From Sinonovacula constricta (Eukaryota; Mollusca; Bivalvia; Cardiida; Solecurtidae): a stretch of 64,000 bases of DNA. The stretch spans positions 24,341,879 to 24,405,878 of the forward strand of contig CM017572.1 of assembly GCA_007844125.1 (NCBI GenBank). The letters run 5' to 3'. Shown piece after piece: positions 11,301 through 24,000 of this stretch (position 1 is the stretch's first letter; every line of letters begins with the position of its first letter). The position numbers and the translations under genes were made by a program. Below the pieces are notes generated by a model that worked only from the letters and a program-made list of their open reading frames with translations, was not told where the DNA came from and did no database searches.

Positions 11301-14300
11301 TATAAACAAAGAAGGAAGATATCTGTTTTCAAGTGGGGAGATGATAATGTGCAAAATGTGAAAACTGAAAAGGTGCACAACACCCTTCATTTTCAAAGAG
11401 TTTCGAACCTTAAAAGTGGGAGTCTTTCTCTAAAAGTTAATAAATATGCACTAGGTATAACCATACTAACATTTATTCATTGATCAAATATCGGTATTGC
11501 TATACAAATAATGATCAAAGGTATAGTAATTGTATATACTGAATGGTCAAAGTCGTAGGATCAAAATGTAAAGCAAGTCTCCCTCTCTGAATACCTATAC
11601 ATGTATGTGTAAAGGTCTTTTCCCAATCCAATACATACATTTACGAAAAATATATCCAGTTAAATAAAGTGCGATAAATGTTTTACTGTAAATTCTTTTC
11701 AGTTTATATTATAAGCAAGTTTAAAGATCCACCTGTAAATGGACATTGTACACTTCCATACACATTTATTTAGATTGGTAGTTTTAAGTTCTCATTACTC
11801 TGTTCTTTGTCCTTGTTTGGTTACGATTAATCATTAGGCTTTGTAAAGGAAAATACTATTGGATCCATCTCACATCAAACGTATTGATTAAGTTCTAAAC
11901 TGAAAAGAAAAATAAGAACTAAGAGGTACATTATTATTTTTACAAGAAACTGATTTACACTCATTCAAAAGAGAAAATTTTTTTTTTTCTCTCTATGTAA
12001 CTAAGATTGCTAAATGATGTTTTTATCTGAATAGCATATTGGAGATAAAATAAGATCAATATCTGTAAATAAGATAAGCTGAAAAGAACCAATGTGGCAA
12101 AAATCTTGAACCATTAATGAGATTATATTTTTATTGTAACCTGTAAGAAATATTCCTGAAATGCCATGGAAGACATGCGTTTCGATAGAAAATGAAATGC
12201 ATTGATACACACAGGATTTTTGGATTTTTAAAAAAAAATTCCTTTAATAACCTGTCTTTAGAAATTTTTAGTCGAAATGAACATTAAATACTTTGCAAAT
12301 ATTCATAGAGAATATAACAGTGTGTTATAGCACAGAGATAAAAGCAGTATAAACAAAATTGTTTAAAGGCTTTACACTGTGCATTTTTGACAGCAAAAAA
12401 TAGTATTAAGTTAAATTTAGAGTGTTTATGTAAAGTATATTATGAAGATGCAGAAATTTTCATTAAATATAGTGTTAAAATAAGTCATTTTAAGGATATT
12501 TTTGTTGATAAGGTACATTTTCTTGTGACGCGGTATATTCATTATAATGAATATAGTACCTAAGTACCTACATGCACTCAGCATTGCTTTTACCCTTTTG
12601 TGAACAGGCATGGTTCTGAACAAATTGTGAATTTTCGGGCTGTGAAATTTTGAATTTCATTTAACAATGATAACAAGGGGAATTTTTTAAATCTTATTAC
12701 AAACAAAAAGTGCTTTGGCAATTCTTCATGTTTAGAAAGTGTAGGATTAACCCTTTAGCATTACCATAACCCCAGCATATTCCATATCTGTTCACATTAT
12801 TTAACTTTATAACAATGGAAAATTTCAAGAGATGATGAAAGCTGTTTTCAATGATAAAACTTTGGACTGGACTGTCAGTTGGGTCCATTTAATTTGCTGT
12901 GGTATGAGAAGACCAATAAGAAATTTGGATGAAAATTTATATTTTTGTAATTGTGAAGTCTGTAGTCTTCTTACCGGACCCTTTCAAAGATGAAAACAAG
13001 AAAAAACACTGGTGTGAGACATCCAAGGCTCCACAGAGAGCATGCACTATAAACAATAAGATGACTATAAGATGACTATTCTGGTAACTGAACACACTAT
13101 TACACTGTCAAATCATCACATTAATATTTGAAAGTAATGAATCATAACTCTGATGCGAACTAGACTATCTGCTACTTTAATTTCTTCCTCATTGTCTGCT
13201 ACATCTGCATCTACTAGACCTGTATAACAGCTATTAAACAAGACCTCGCCAAACAGTTACAAATTCATTGTGTCTGCTACCTTTTTAAAATTACAAGCTA
13301 CACTTCACCGTATCAAGCTACATCATTAAAAAAACAGAACTCGGCTCTTTTCTCTAAAAAGGGTCTTACAGCAGAACTGCGATTTCCTGTTATTGACTGC
13401 TATACTGTCATCATCATAAAAATTGTATTCCTTAAGAGGCACCACTCTCAAGAGTGGGCGTAGAGCGGCGCCCAAAACCCTTGCTGTACACCTATGCTTG
13501 TTTACATAAAAATATTGTCATTGAAAATTAAAATTGTATATTTTATAAAATCAAAACAATTTTATTTTTGTACGTCTTACCCTCCTCAAACTTAATTATT
13601 AAAAACAAAAACAAACATGACATGAACATCAAAAAAAAATATCGATTGAACATTGTCAGTTCTAAATCTTGTTTGGCTGAAATTCAGCCATAGTTTAACA
13701 AGTGGGGGCAGAGGTTAAGGTCTTGTTAAAGGCATACAACTGCTACATGAAATTGTGTTTTCTATATAGCAATAAAAGCCCTGGAATATCATAAATACTG
13801 TATATATGTTAGCCATAATACACACAGAGCCATTAGGTCACAGAATGAGAAGGAATTTGAACACTTCAGTTAGTAGTTTTAATCAAAGGTCCACTAAAAT
13901 AAAATCAATATTAACAGAATGTTTTTGTATAACGGTTAATAACCTGTGCAGGACAGGTAACTCAGGCCCCAGTACACATTATTTGTAAAGAACTATGGCA
14001 GCTAAAGGGTGGTCCCTTTCACTGGATTGACCATCCTTTTTCTTACATTCATTTACTATTACACATCTAAATGTACATATTAAAAAAGTAAACATGTTTA
14101 TAGAAACTTGGCTACAATGTAATAAGTGTGAGATAACTAATCAGGATTTACAGTATTTTCTTGCAAATACTTAATTGCAGTTTACACATTTACAAGCAAC
14201 ATTTGAACAATAAAGTATATTTGTGAAATGAAAATTGTCTCCCTTGTTAAATAACAAGAGACTCAGAAGTAGTCCAAATAGGTCCTTTTAGTTGGAATCC

Positions 14301-17300
14301 TTGTATTTTATTGCCATTTTTTTTTTGGCAATTACTAACAGTGATATTTGTAACTATTGCATATATATATAATTTTATATCCATCGAAATACTTACAGAG
14401 ATAAGTTTTTTAAACAAGGAAATAGAAGTATTTATAGATAATGGTTAACCTGGGTATTGCAAGAAAGGTGCAAAAATCAAAATAAACTCCAAAGAGTACA
14501 AGCATTAAAACTGAGTACCGAAATCCAAATAAAAGTACCCACTTGCATTTTAAGGATTATTCAGGGGAGACTATCTACTAATGTCTCTCATTAACATCAA
14601 ACCTACCACACCTTAAAGGTGTTTCCAGCAAGTAAAGGGCTAAAGATAAGCCGCATGTAGAATTGTGACATACCAATGCACCTTATGACCATGTTGTAGC
14701 AACCTATTGTTCTTGGGGGTCATAACAAGCCAGACTTGTCTAATGGAAGAACATAAAGAAGTATTGATTATGCCCCAGTCCCCTATCCTGCCCTATCCTA
14801 CCATAATCTGAAAGCGACTTAGATTCGAGGTTATAATTTCTGGGTGTGAGTCTGAGATTATCCGCAAGAATCTGATTGGCTGAATTTAAAATGAAATTTA
14901 AAATCTGACCAATCAGATGCTCTCACCTGACCGGTCACAAGTTGAAGTAGATGTACACACATAGAGCTACAATATCTGCACATTATATTTTTATTTTAAT
15001 TATTGCATTACTATTACACCAATAAGTTTATGACGGACATATACATGATGTACATTGCTATAAATGCAGTTTAAAGATACTGTTGAGCTAAAACCAGTTA
15101 AAAACAGTTACAAAGCATCATAACCTTTTTGATTGTAACAACTTAAAGATAACAGAATCTTTTGAAGAATCTTCGGTTCACATAATTCTTTGATTAAAAT
15201 GTAAAATTTTATTTTTCATTTTTTCATCTTTGTTCAGCAAACTTTTGCTTTTTTCTAACTTTAAACATGCAGATTTGACAAACTGTGATAAACTATTACC
15301 AAGTTACTTTTTATAGTTATACAGTAATGTTCTTAAGATAGAATTTGGTTTTTTGGGTTAAACAGTACATCTACACTTTATAAATCACATGGCGCCGAAT
15401 ATAATTTTATTGTAAATAAAGTATAATCAGGTTAAAATTAAAACATGAAAGCAAACATTAAAATCAATAGGGTTTAAAACAATGATAATGATCATGTTTC
15501 AGAGAAGGCAAGTTTATTTTGCTTTAGTCACAAGATGCCTTATATTTGCATTTGTATAATTATTAACCCATCTTATGTGCATACACTTAAGTATGGTGTG
15601 GATGGCTCATCCAGCACACACCTTTGTATTGACCTGGTTAATAAAATCTAAAAATAAGAAAAAATTTAGGCAGCAACATATCCAATAATTCTTAACCAAA
15701 CTCCTTATTGTGGACATTTGTGAATACTCATAAATCGAGGCGATTCTTTGAGTATCAGCAATATATGGTTTGGAAAAGAAATTTGTGTAAAATATTTGGC
15801 TTAGGAAGTTCCCTTAATTTTTCCTCTTTGCCTGCATAGCACAAATTGATCTTAAAGCTGACTTGCAGTGCGCCGGTGGTTCTACTCAGACATTTGTCAA
15901 GTGGTGTTCCTCCACCAGAAAGCTTGACGTTGCTGTAATCACAATTGGTCACTGCAAGGTTTTAAAAAAAAAAAAGGCAAATAGTGCAGACCTACGGGGA
16001 GCTGTCTGATCAGGATCTGCACTTTTTACCAGTACAAATAAGTCATTGATAAATGTAACAGAATAGCATGGCTCAGTCAGGTCAAAGGATTTTCCAGCTG
16101 TATTTCAGTGCATGGGTGGTTCTACCCAGACAACTGTTTGGGGCATTCCCCTAAACCAAAAAAGCTTGAAGTTGTTATAATATCCACAAATGTGTTGCTG
16201 CGATGTATTTAAAAAACAGCAGCATAAAAAATAACAACAGCTAGGATAGCAGGCTTAGGTTGCAACTATGTTTATTACTGTTTTTAAGTACTTAAATAGA
16301 GCTTAACATTTGTTTTAATAGCGTGTCTAAATCAGTTTTTATTGTTGCTTTTTGTAGATTAATTTGTTTCAATACTTTATATCCCAGAAACAATCTTTAT
16401 CACATTTGGAGATGATAGATTCTTCTCATGAACATGTAGGGTCCTAAATGCCAGGCATAAAAATATCCATGAGAGGAATGGGGAATAAAGTTGCACTAGC
16501 TGCTTGGTATATAAAACTAGAGTTGATTAATAAACAAGAGCTGTCTGTTGTAGGCTCTACTTTTCTCACTGCTGGATAGTTTAATTAAAATTCTAAGGAG
16601 AAAGGGGCTTAACTATGACATCATTTATTTTAGGGTTACCTGTCCTTTTGAAATGTTTTTGTTTGTTGTGATTTTTACATCTTACTGACACAATTATGGT
16701 CAAATTGGCGTCGTCCAGCTACTTTTTAGTGGAGGAAGAGCCTAGACTTATATCTGGGTAGAACCACTGGCACACCGCTGGTAAACTGGAGAATCTTTTG
16801 AAAAGGGTTTCTTTTTTGATACTGAACATGTATTCCAATTTCGCAATAAATATCTTTGATGATTTTCAATAAATGGATGTTAAGGTGAATCAGCACTATT
16901 ATCTACAAGAGGGTCCTGACAATACATGTCGCTCCACTTTTTGTCTTTGAAAAATAGAGCTAAAAATGTTATATGTTTTGGGTTATATACAAGGTGCAGG
17001 AAATTCAATACCTGAATTATTCAATGAACAATATTTCAAGTTTCCAACTGGAAATTGATTACTTTAACCTGGATTATTCCAAAAGGTAGTCAATTGGAGC
17101 TGTTCGAATGTTTATGTCTTGTACCATTTGTGACACTTTATACAACAATGGGATATTGATATCTTAACAGCAGTTAATTTATTCTGACCCTTACCCTTCT
17201 TGTAAATAACCAACACTATTTTAGTTTGTGTAGACTTACATGCAAGAGGATTATTTTTTGTCAATTTTATAGCAGTTTTTCCGTCATATTGACATTGGGT

Positions 17301-20300
17301 ATTTAGTATTCTGTTACATTTACCAATTAGTACAAGTTTTTGTTGTTGTTATTGCTGTTTATATTACATTGCACCAACACAATTAAGGTCCAGCTAATTA
17401 TTGGTGGAGGAAGACCCCAGACTTATGTCTGGGTAGAACCACTGGCACATCGCAGGTTAGCTGGAACCCCCACCTCACATGAAAGTTCTTGCCCTGACCA
17501 GGGCTCGAACCCACGTGGTGAGGGCCAGCTGGTAAACAAAAATTGACTTTTATCTTAATTCTAGAAGAAGGCTTTTAGTAAGAAATTCTGTACAAATGTT
17601 ACTTACTTTTTTTTATAGATCAATGTTTTAAAAAGATCCTCTTTCTTATCTGTAGTACACGGCCAAATGTTATAAAATAGAGCATATGTCTGAGACCAAT
17701 TCTAGCCATTGGGAATGCTGAGAATTAACTCAGGCTCATGCTAAAAGTTTTGTAACTCTGACACCAGAAATCTTTTGAAAATTTCTCAAAACATTTTTTT
17801 TGGGCAGGAAACATATAAATGTATAAATTTATCAATTAACTCAATTACATTTATTCTTTATTGGTAAAGAGTGTGATCAAAACAGTGCTTAACTGTTTGT
17901 GTTGGAAATATTTTTTTTTTGAAATACATCACAGCGACCATTTATGATTTTTATACCGATGTCCAGCTATTTGGTAGTGGAAGATCCCAGACAAATAGGA
18001 CCACCTGCACACCGCACGTCCGAACTGGACAAATGCCTTAGATAGGTCTCAGACAAACCCACGGAGTGAAAGGCAAAGCAATTAGAGGAGTTACAAATGA
18101 CTCTACCACTAGGCCACAGGCAACCCAACTGGAAATAAAATAAAAAACTTACCATGGTATAACCTCGGGCTCGTTCTGTTGCATCATACCATCTCTGGGC
18201 TCGATGGAATGCGTGTCTGTTCTCTCCAAGGCCCACAGTCAAATGTTGCTGCAAATGTAAAGAATGTAATTTTGCTAAATATGAAAAACATAGAATAGGC
18301 AAATATGAAACATAAAATATGAATGTGAAAAAAAGAATATTATAAAGGCGAGAAAAATAGAATATGGAGTTGAAAGGAATAGAATAGAAATATTGGATAT
18401 AAATAAGAAATATAGAATATGGATATGAGGGGAATAGAATATAAAAATAGAATTAACATATGGAAAACTGAATATGGATATGATGGAATAATATTATAAA
18501 CAAAAGAAAAAAGAATATGAAAATTAAAATGTCTAAAAAAATAGACAAACACTCCCCCTACTACCGACCATGCCTTGATGGCAAGTAAAAGAGAATATTA
18601 TCAAATAACATATAAAAAAGGGTGTTTAGTCAGCATAAGGTGTTAATACTTTTTCATATCATTTAAATCTAGGTCAGATTAAAAGTGTAACAGCTTTATA
18701 TGAGCATGTTTATAAGAAACAACCCCTTCTTTTATTGTTATCTTTGTGGATTTTAAAGCTGCTTGGCCTAAGTTTAGCCTGTACAAGACACAGAGAACAT
18801 CATAGTCATAATAATAAGATCTAAATATAACTGGTGGAAGAAGACTCCAGTAATATTCAGATGTTTAAGTAGAACCTTCAGTGCACTGCAGGTCAACTGT
18901 ATCACCTCCCGATATTAAAGTTCTTGTCATGACCGTAGCTCAAAGCCACACATTGATGGGGCATGTAGTTACAAGTCTGTGACTCTAACAGCTCAGCCAT
19001 GGGTACAGCCCCCAATCCCTATGTGAATATGTTTTTAGAAAATTGTAATTTTTCATTTTAGATAAAATAATTGTACAAAAGGTCACAATAGATTCGACAA
19101 GTAGTGAAAGGATTCTAAGGTATATGCCTTATTTGACACATTTAATGATAGCCTATAATGATAACTTCCATATCTGTTGAAAGCCTATAATGATAACTTC
19201 CACATCTGTTGATAGCAAAACTTCCACTTTTTTAATAGCCTACAATGATAACTTCCATATTTGTTGATATCCTATAATCAAAACTTGCACATTTGTAGCC
19301 TATTATCATAACTTCTACATTTGTTGATAGCCTTTAATGATAACTTCCGCATTTGTTGATAGCCTATAATCATAACTTCTACATTTGTTGATAGCCTATA
19401 ATCATAACTTCCACATTTGTTGATAGCCTATAATCATAACTTCCACATTTGTTGATAGCCTATAATCATAACTTCCACATTTGTTGATAGCCTATAATCA
19501 TAACTTCCACATGATAGCCTTCTCATGTGGTTTATTTGATTCTACCATTATTTTGACTAAGAAAATATTGACCAATTCATGTTTAGCAGGTGAGATCATC
19601 TGTATTATTCCAATAGAAACGTTTGACATTGACTTTTGCAAAGACATGATCCCTCTTAAGGGATTACTGTCGTCAGGATATAAGGGTCAGAATTGGCAGA
19701 TTAAATCTAGATTATTCAAAGTTCCTGCCTATCCTTGTTTGTAAAACACTATAAGACATGATATTGAAATAAAGTCCAGACCCACAATTGGTGTCTGCAT
19801 CTAAGTGTGTTCTATATGTCTACAGGCTTAAAATGGATATCATACTTAAAATAGCTGTTTCATGCAAAAACCTTTACATTTGATACATCTGATTAAGCCT
19901 TGAAAACAACTGACAATGAAAAAGGCTTTCTTACAATGCATGTATTGATAGTTTAAAAGTATGTAAAAGCATGTTTTATTAGCATTATAAACTGCAAAAA
20001 AAGACCCATTGAAAATATATTTTGCTAATTTAATTTTTTTTTTATATTCTAATTTTATATTTTTTAATTTCCACTGTCAAAATAATGCTAATCATGGTGA
20101 AGTCCAGCAAATGATATGCGGAAAAATGACCAGAGACAAATGTCAGATAGAAGACCTCGTGTACGAGTTCTGCCTTGAACAGGACTGGTGTTAAGGAGTT
20201 ACAAGTCAGTGACTCTAAACACTCCGCCACGGGGACCCAAAGTTAATAAAAATATATCTGCAAGTATGAAATGATACATACATTTTTATTTCAAACATGC

Positions 20301-23300
20301 TCTCAATCGTTGGAAAAAAAGTACTCTGGGTTATTTCTTGTTTTTGTTTTAGGCATTGTCCAGCTAAATATTGATGGAGGAAGACTATAGACTCATGGCT
20401 GGGTAGAACCACTGCCACACCACAGGTTAGATATGAAATCTTCCCTACATTAAAGTTTTCGCCCTGATCAGGACTCGAACCCACTCGGTGAGGGGCTGAG
20501 GTGTTACAAGTCAGCGACTCTAACTGCTTTGTCATGGGGACCCAAAAAAGTACTTCTTTTATGAATATAGCACCAGCACTCCTTTCATATTTCGACACAC
20601 AGTTCTGCATTATTGATTACACTTTCTTTATAATAAATTATTATTCACGAAGCTAGCAATATTAGAGTTACACATAGAAAATATCTTCATTAGCATATAT
20701 CAATAATCAAGGTACTAAATTGCAATCAATATGGTAAGATATTAACCTAGAGTCAGCTTTCCAGACAAAATCCGTCAATTCAGAGGCTCATTTGTATGCA
20801 ATGGTCCCGATAATTGTGTATATGACTGAGATAAGGGAGGCAGTTACACTACCAGAATGGTATAATAAAATAATTTTGCATCAGACATGCAACTCTGAGG
20901 TGGCTCTCAAAGGTTATAGTAGGATTTAATGTTTTCTGGCTTCAGTTGCAAAACCCTTTGCATGTTGCATTTGTTGATATCTGATACAAATTGTTAATTA
21001 TTTTATAACAAGTTCACAGTTACAGCAAGTCATATTTGAAGAGATGAAGCAGCATGGTGTGGTCCCTGATCGGACAACACAAAGATGAAGTTGGTTGATC
21101 TGGATCTACACAATATATCCACATGTTATCTACATATCCTTATCTGGCTTAGAGATAGTTAGCATTGTAGAACCTATTAATTATAATAATAGAACATCCT
21201 CATAATGTACAAAGTCCCAGCTTTGGACATTTTTGTTTGTGAAAGCCATTGTGTTGATGATTAAGAGTGGTCAAGAAAACAAATGACACTAATTTACAAG
21301 ATTCATCAGTGTTTGGAGAAAAATAACTTGGTTTTATACCCAATTATGCTTTTATTTTTATACCTCAATTACACAAAAGAAGTCAATATGGGAGGTTACT
21401 CTAAAAATCCCAAAAGTTTCATATTCCCATTGCTATGTTTGACACAATTTTGCTAAAAATACTACCTTGTGTTTATAAAATTGACTTAAGTTTGAAATGA
21501 TATAAACATAATTATATTCATTAAGAATAAATTCCAGCGACCTTCACTGAAAGAAGACAAAAGATTTACATCCGCAGATGCACTACAGGTTAGCTGGAAG
21601 ACCTAGTGCAAATCCAGATCAGCCAGCTTTGAGCCTTGAAGTGGGGGCTGTCTGACCAGGATCTGCACTAACTGCTGCCTATAATTGGTCTGTAGACATG
21701 TTCATCTATGTATGAAATATAAAAGAAAATAACTTTAGAAATTAGTTTTTGTGTTTTATCAAATTTTGTAATGGATAGATCTTTATCATAATGGGACTTT
21801 CACATTTGTGCTTTCTGTTAAAAGGTTGTTTGAGCATATAATCAGATGCAGACACAAGTACCAGCCAAATGTAGTTGATGTTTTGCTGTAACATTAATCA
21901 ACAGCCTTTACAGCTTCAGATGCAAGAACTTATTTGATTGTTTAAACTGTATGGTACCCATTATAATATTGTCTTAATGTGACACTTCAAATTTTTATCA
22001 ACAATTATGTCTAAATTGAGAATTGTGGGTTATATTGCTTCAGAAACTTAATAAATGCTCTCTCCACTTTCTGGAGGTGATGAGATAAATAAATATTGGA
22101 AAAAGCCCAAAAGGTGTCCAACCTACCTTCAGTGTGACTGTTTCTGACAGTTTCTGAGTAAGACCATCATTCACAGATTTATGAGCAGCCTTTGTCAGCT
22201 TTTCTGTCCTTTCAATTGTATCCTTGAGCTCTTTACGCAGGTATGCTCCACGCATGCGCGCATCGTACGCATCAGCAAGAGCCTGGTCTGCTTCGGGTGT
22301 GTAAGATCCGAGTGGATCAGTCACAGAGGGTCCCAGACGAGACAGACGACCATCCAGGGAAGATCGACTCCGGGACAGTGTTGGACCTCGCTTCTCATTG
22401 TTGGAGATTGAGGAGAGGGCGTGGCACAAGAGGTCAAGGACACGAGTTCGCTCCTGCAGCACGTTGAAGAGGCGCTTCCTTGCGGCATCTAGGGTCTGTG
22501 GGGGAAATAGAAAGGTAAAAAATTATTACATTGTTTACAATTAAAAATAATAATAAATCCATGTTGGATAGTGTCCACAAAAAAGTATGAATATATGCTT
22601 CTGTCTGTCTAGCAGCTAAGGTTAAATGGTAGGCCCAAGGTTATAAAACCTTGAGCTTGAATCAGACATTGTTCTCGAGGATCTGATTGGTCAGATTTTG
22701 AACTTGAGTCAAAGTCTGACCAATGGGATGATTGTGGTTGTGCTCAGGCTCAGTTTTTATCTTTTGCCCCTGATAAATAATTATGTAGATGTGATTTTGT
22801 AAATTTTAAATAAATAGGTGATGTATTTCTTCATCAGTAGGTTAAAGTTAGCATTTCATTATCATCTGTGTTTACATGTTTCTGAGCTTTGTTTACAAAG
22901 TGTGACCCCCAATACCCAAGTCTGGGTTATCAATGTCAATAATCAGGCCTACAGATTGTTGGCAGGGCCACAAAAAAATCTGATGCCGAGTCTCAAGATT
23001 GCAATGGTTTTTGAAGCATATCAGAAGGCGGGGATTATGAGCAAAACTGTTCAAACAAGCAAGTACAACAAGCAAATCTTTGAAACTGATTTAAATGTAC
23101 AGTTTAAACAGCTGGATATAAACTCTGAGTTAAGGTGAGCACAGCATATGGGACTTTTTAAGTGCTACATTTTACTGTGAAACTTAAAAAATTTGCAATG
23201 CAGTTCAAAGAAAAGATGATTTCAATTTTACAAAAATCTGTAAATATACAAAATTAGCTGGAAATCAAATATGAGGTGAATTATGATTGTGGCCCAAAGT

Positions 23301-23957
23301 TAGAATTTTTCTCATTTTATAATGGTCGAAATAAAAACAAAACTAATTTAGTAAAATAATTCACAACTCAGGCTGTTAAGAAAAACAGGAGGTTTATGAA
23401 ATAAAAATATATATCTTTCTTTATATTTTAGATTCTGTATAAGTTACAGTGATTAAGAAAGGTATTCTGAAACCATTCCTATCAACTTGTTTTTGAACAG
23501 TTAAACAATTGTTTGTTTGTGTTAGATGAAGGCAAATTGACAGACACAAATTAAAAATAAGGAATTAAAAAGACTTAATTTCACACGTCTGTGAGATATT
23601 TCCCTACAGGAAAGTACATAGATGAAAACTCTTAAAAAAACTATGGCAACGTCCACGAGTAATTTCAGTACTTTTATTTTTTCCTTTATATAAAAATAAT
23701 TGGTTGCTTAAGTTACCTGTAGCTGTTGTTGAACAGATTTGAGTTGAGCCTCGAGTGCCTTCTTGCAGTTCAACAGATGGGATCTTTCAGCATTCAGCAA
23801 ATCATCAGCACCATCTTGATCCTGAAACATGAACATCAATTATCATCATTATCATCTTCACATCAGTCATCCTCAGTCATCTTCCACAGCCATCATCATT
23901 ATCAATTATTCCCATCCTCATTCCTTACCATCATCATCATCAGTCGTCATCATCAAT

Positions 23958-24000
<43 letters not shown>

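Larger units (their letters stand above)
10442..16650. other. TEKTL1 intron 4, central part
   Basis: AT-rich intron sequence. It holds a CCAAT-type palindrome (14825-14930), two SINE-A bodies near 15855-16215 and one GATCAG element. The 100-residue open frame at 11181-11483 starts with TTG and has no recognisable features. Nothing else was seen. Confidence 0.45.

Noticed and set aside
11181..11483. 100-residue plus-strand open frame in intron 4
   Set aside because: It starts with TTG, has no recognisable motif, lies inside an intron on the opposite strand, and could arise by chance.
20215..20610. 131-residue minus-strand open frame
   Set aside because: It is the translation of a SINE-A copy (17340-17546, 54877-55260 and 60459-60686 are similar cases), not a gene.
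22818..23138. 106-residue plus-strand open frame in TEKTL1 intron 2
   Set aside because: No motif, and it lies in an intron opposite the gene. Its antisense also gives a similar-length frame, as expected by chance.
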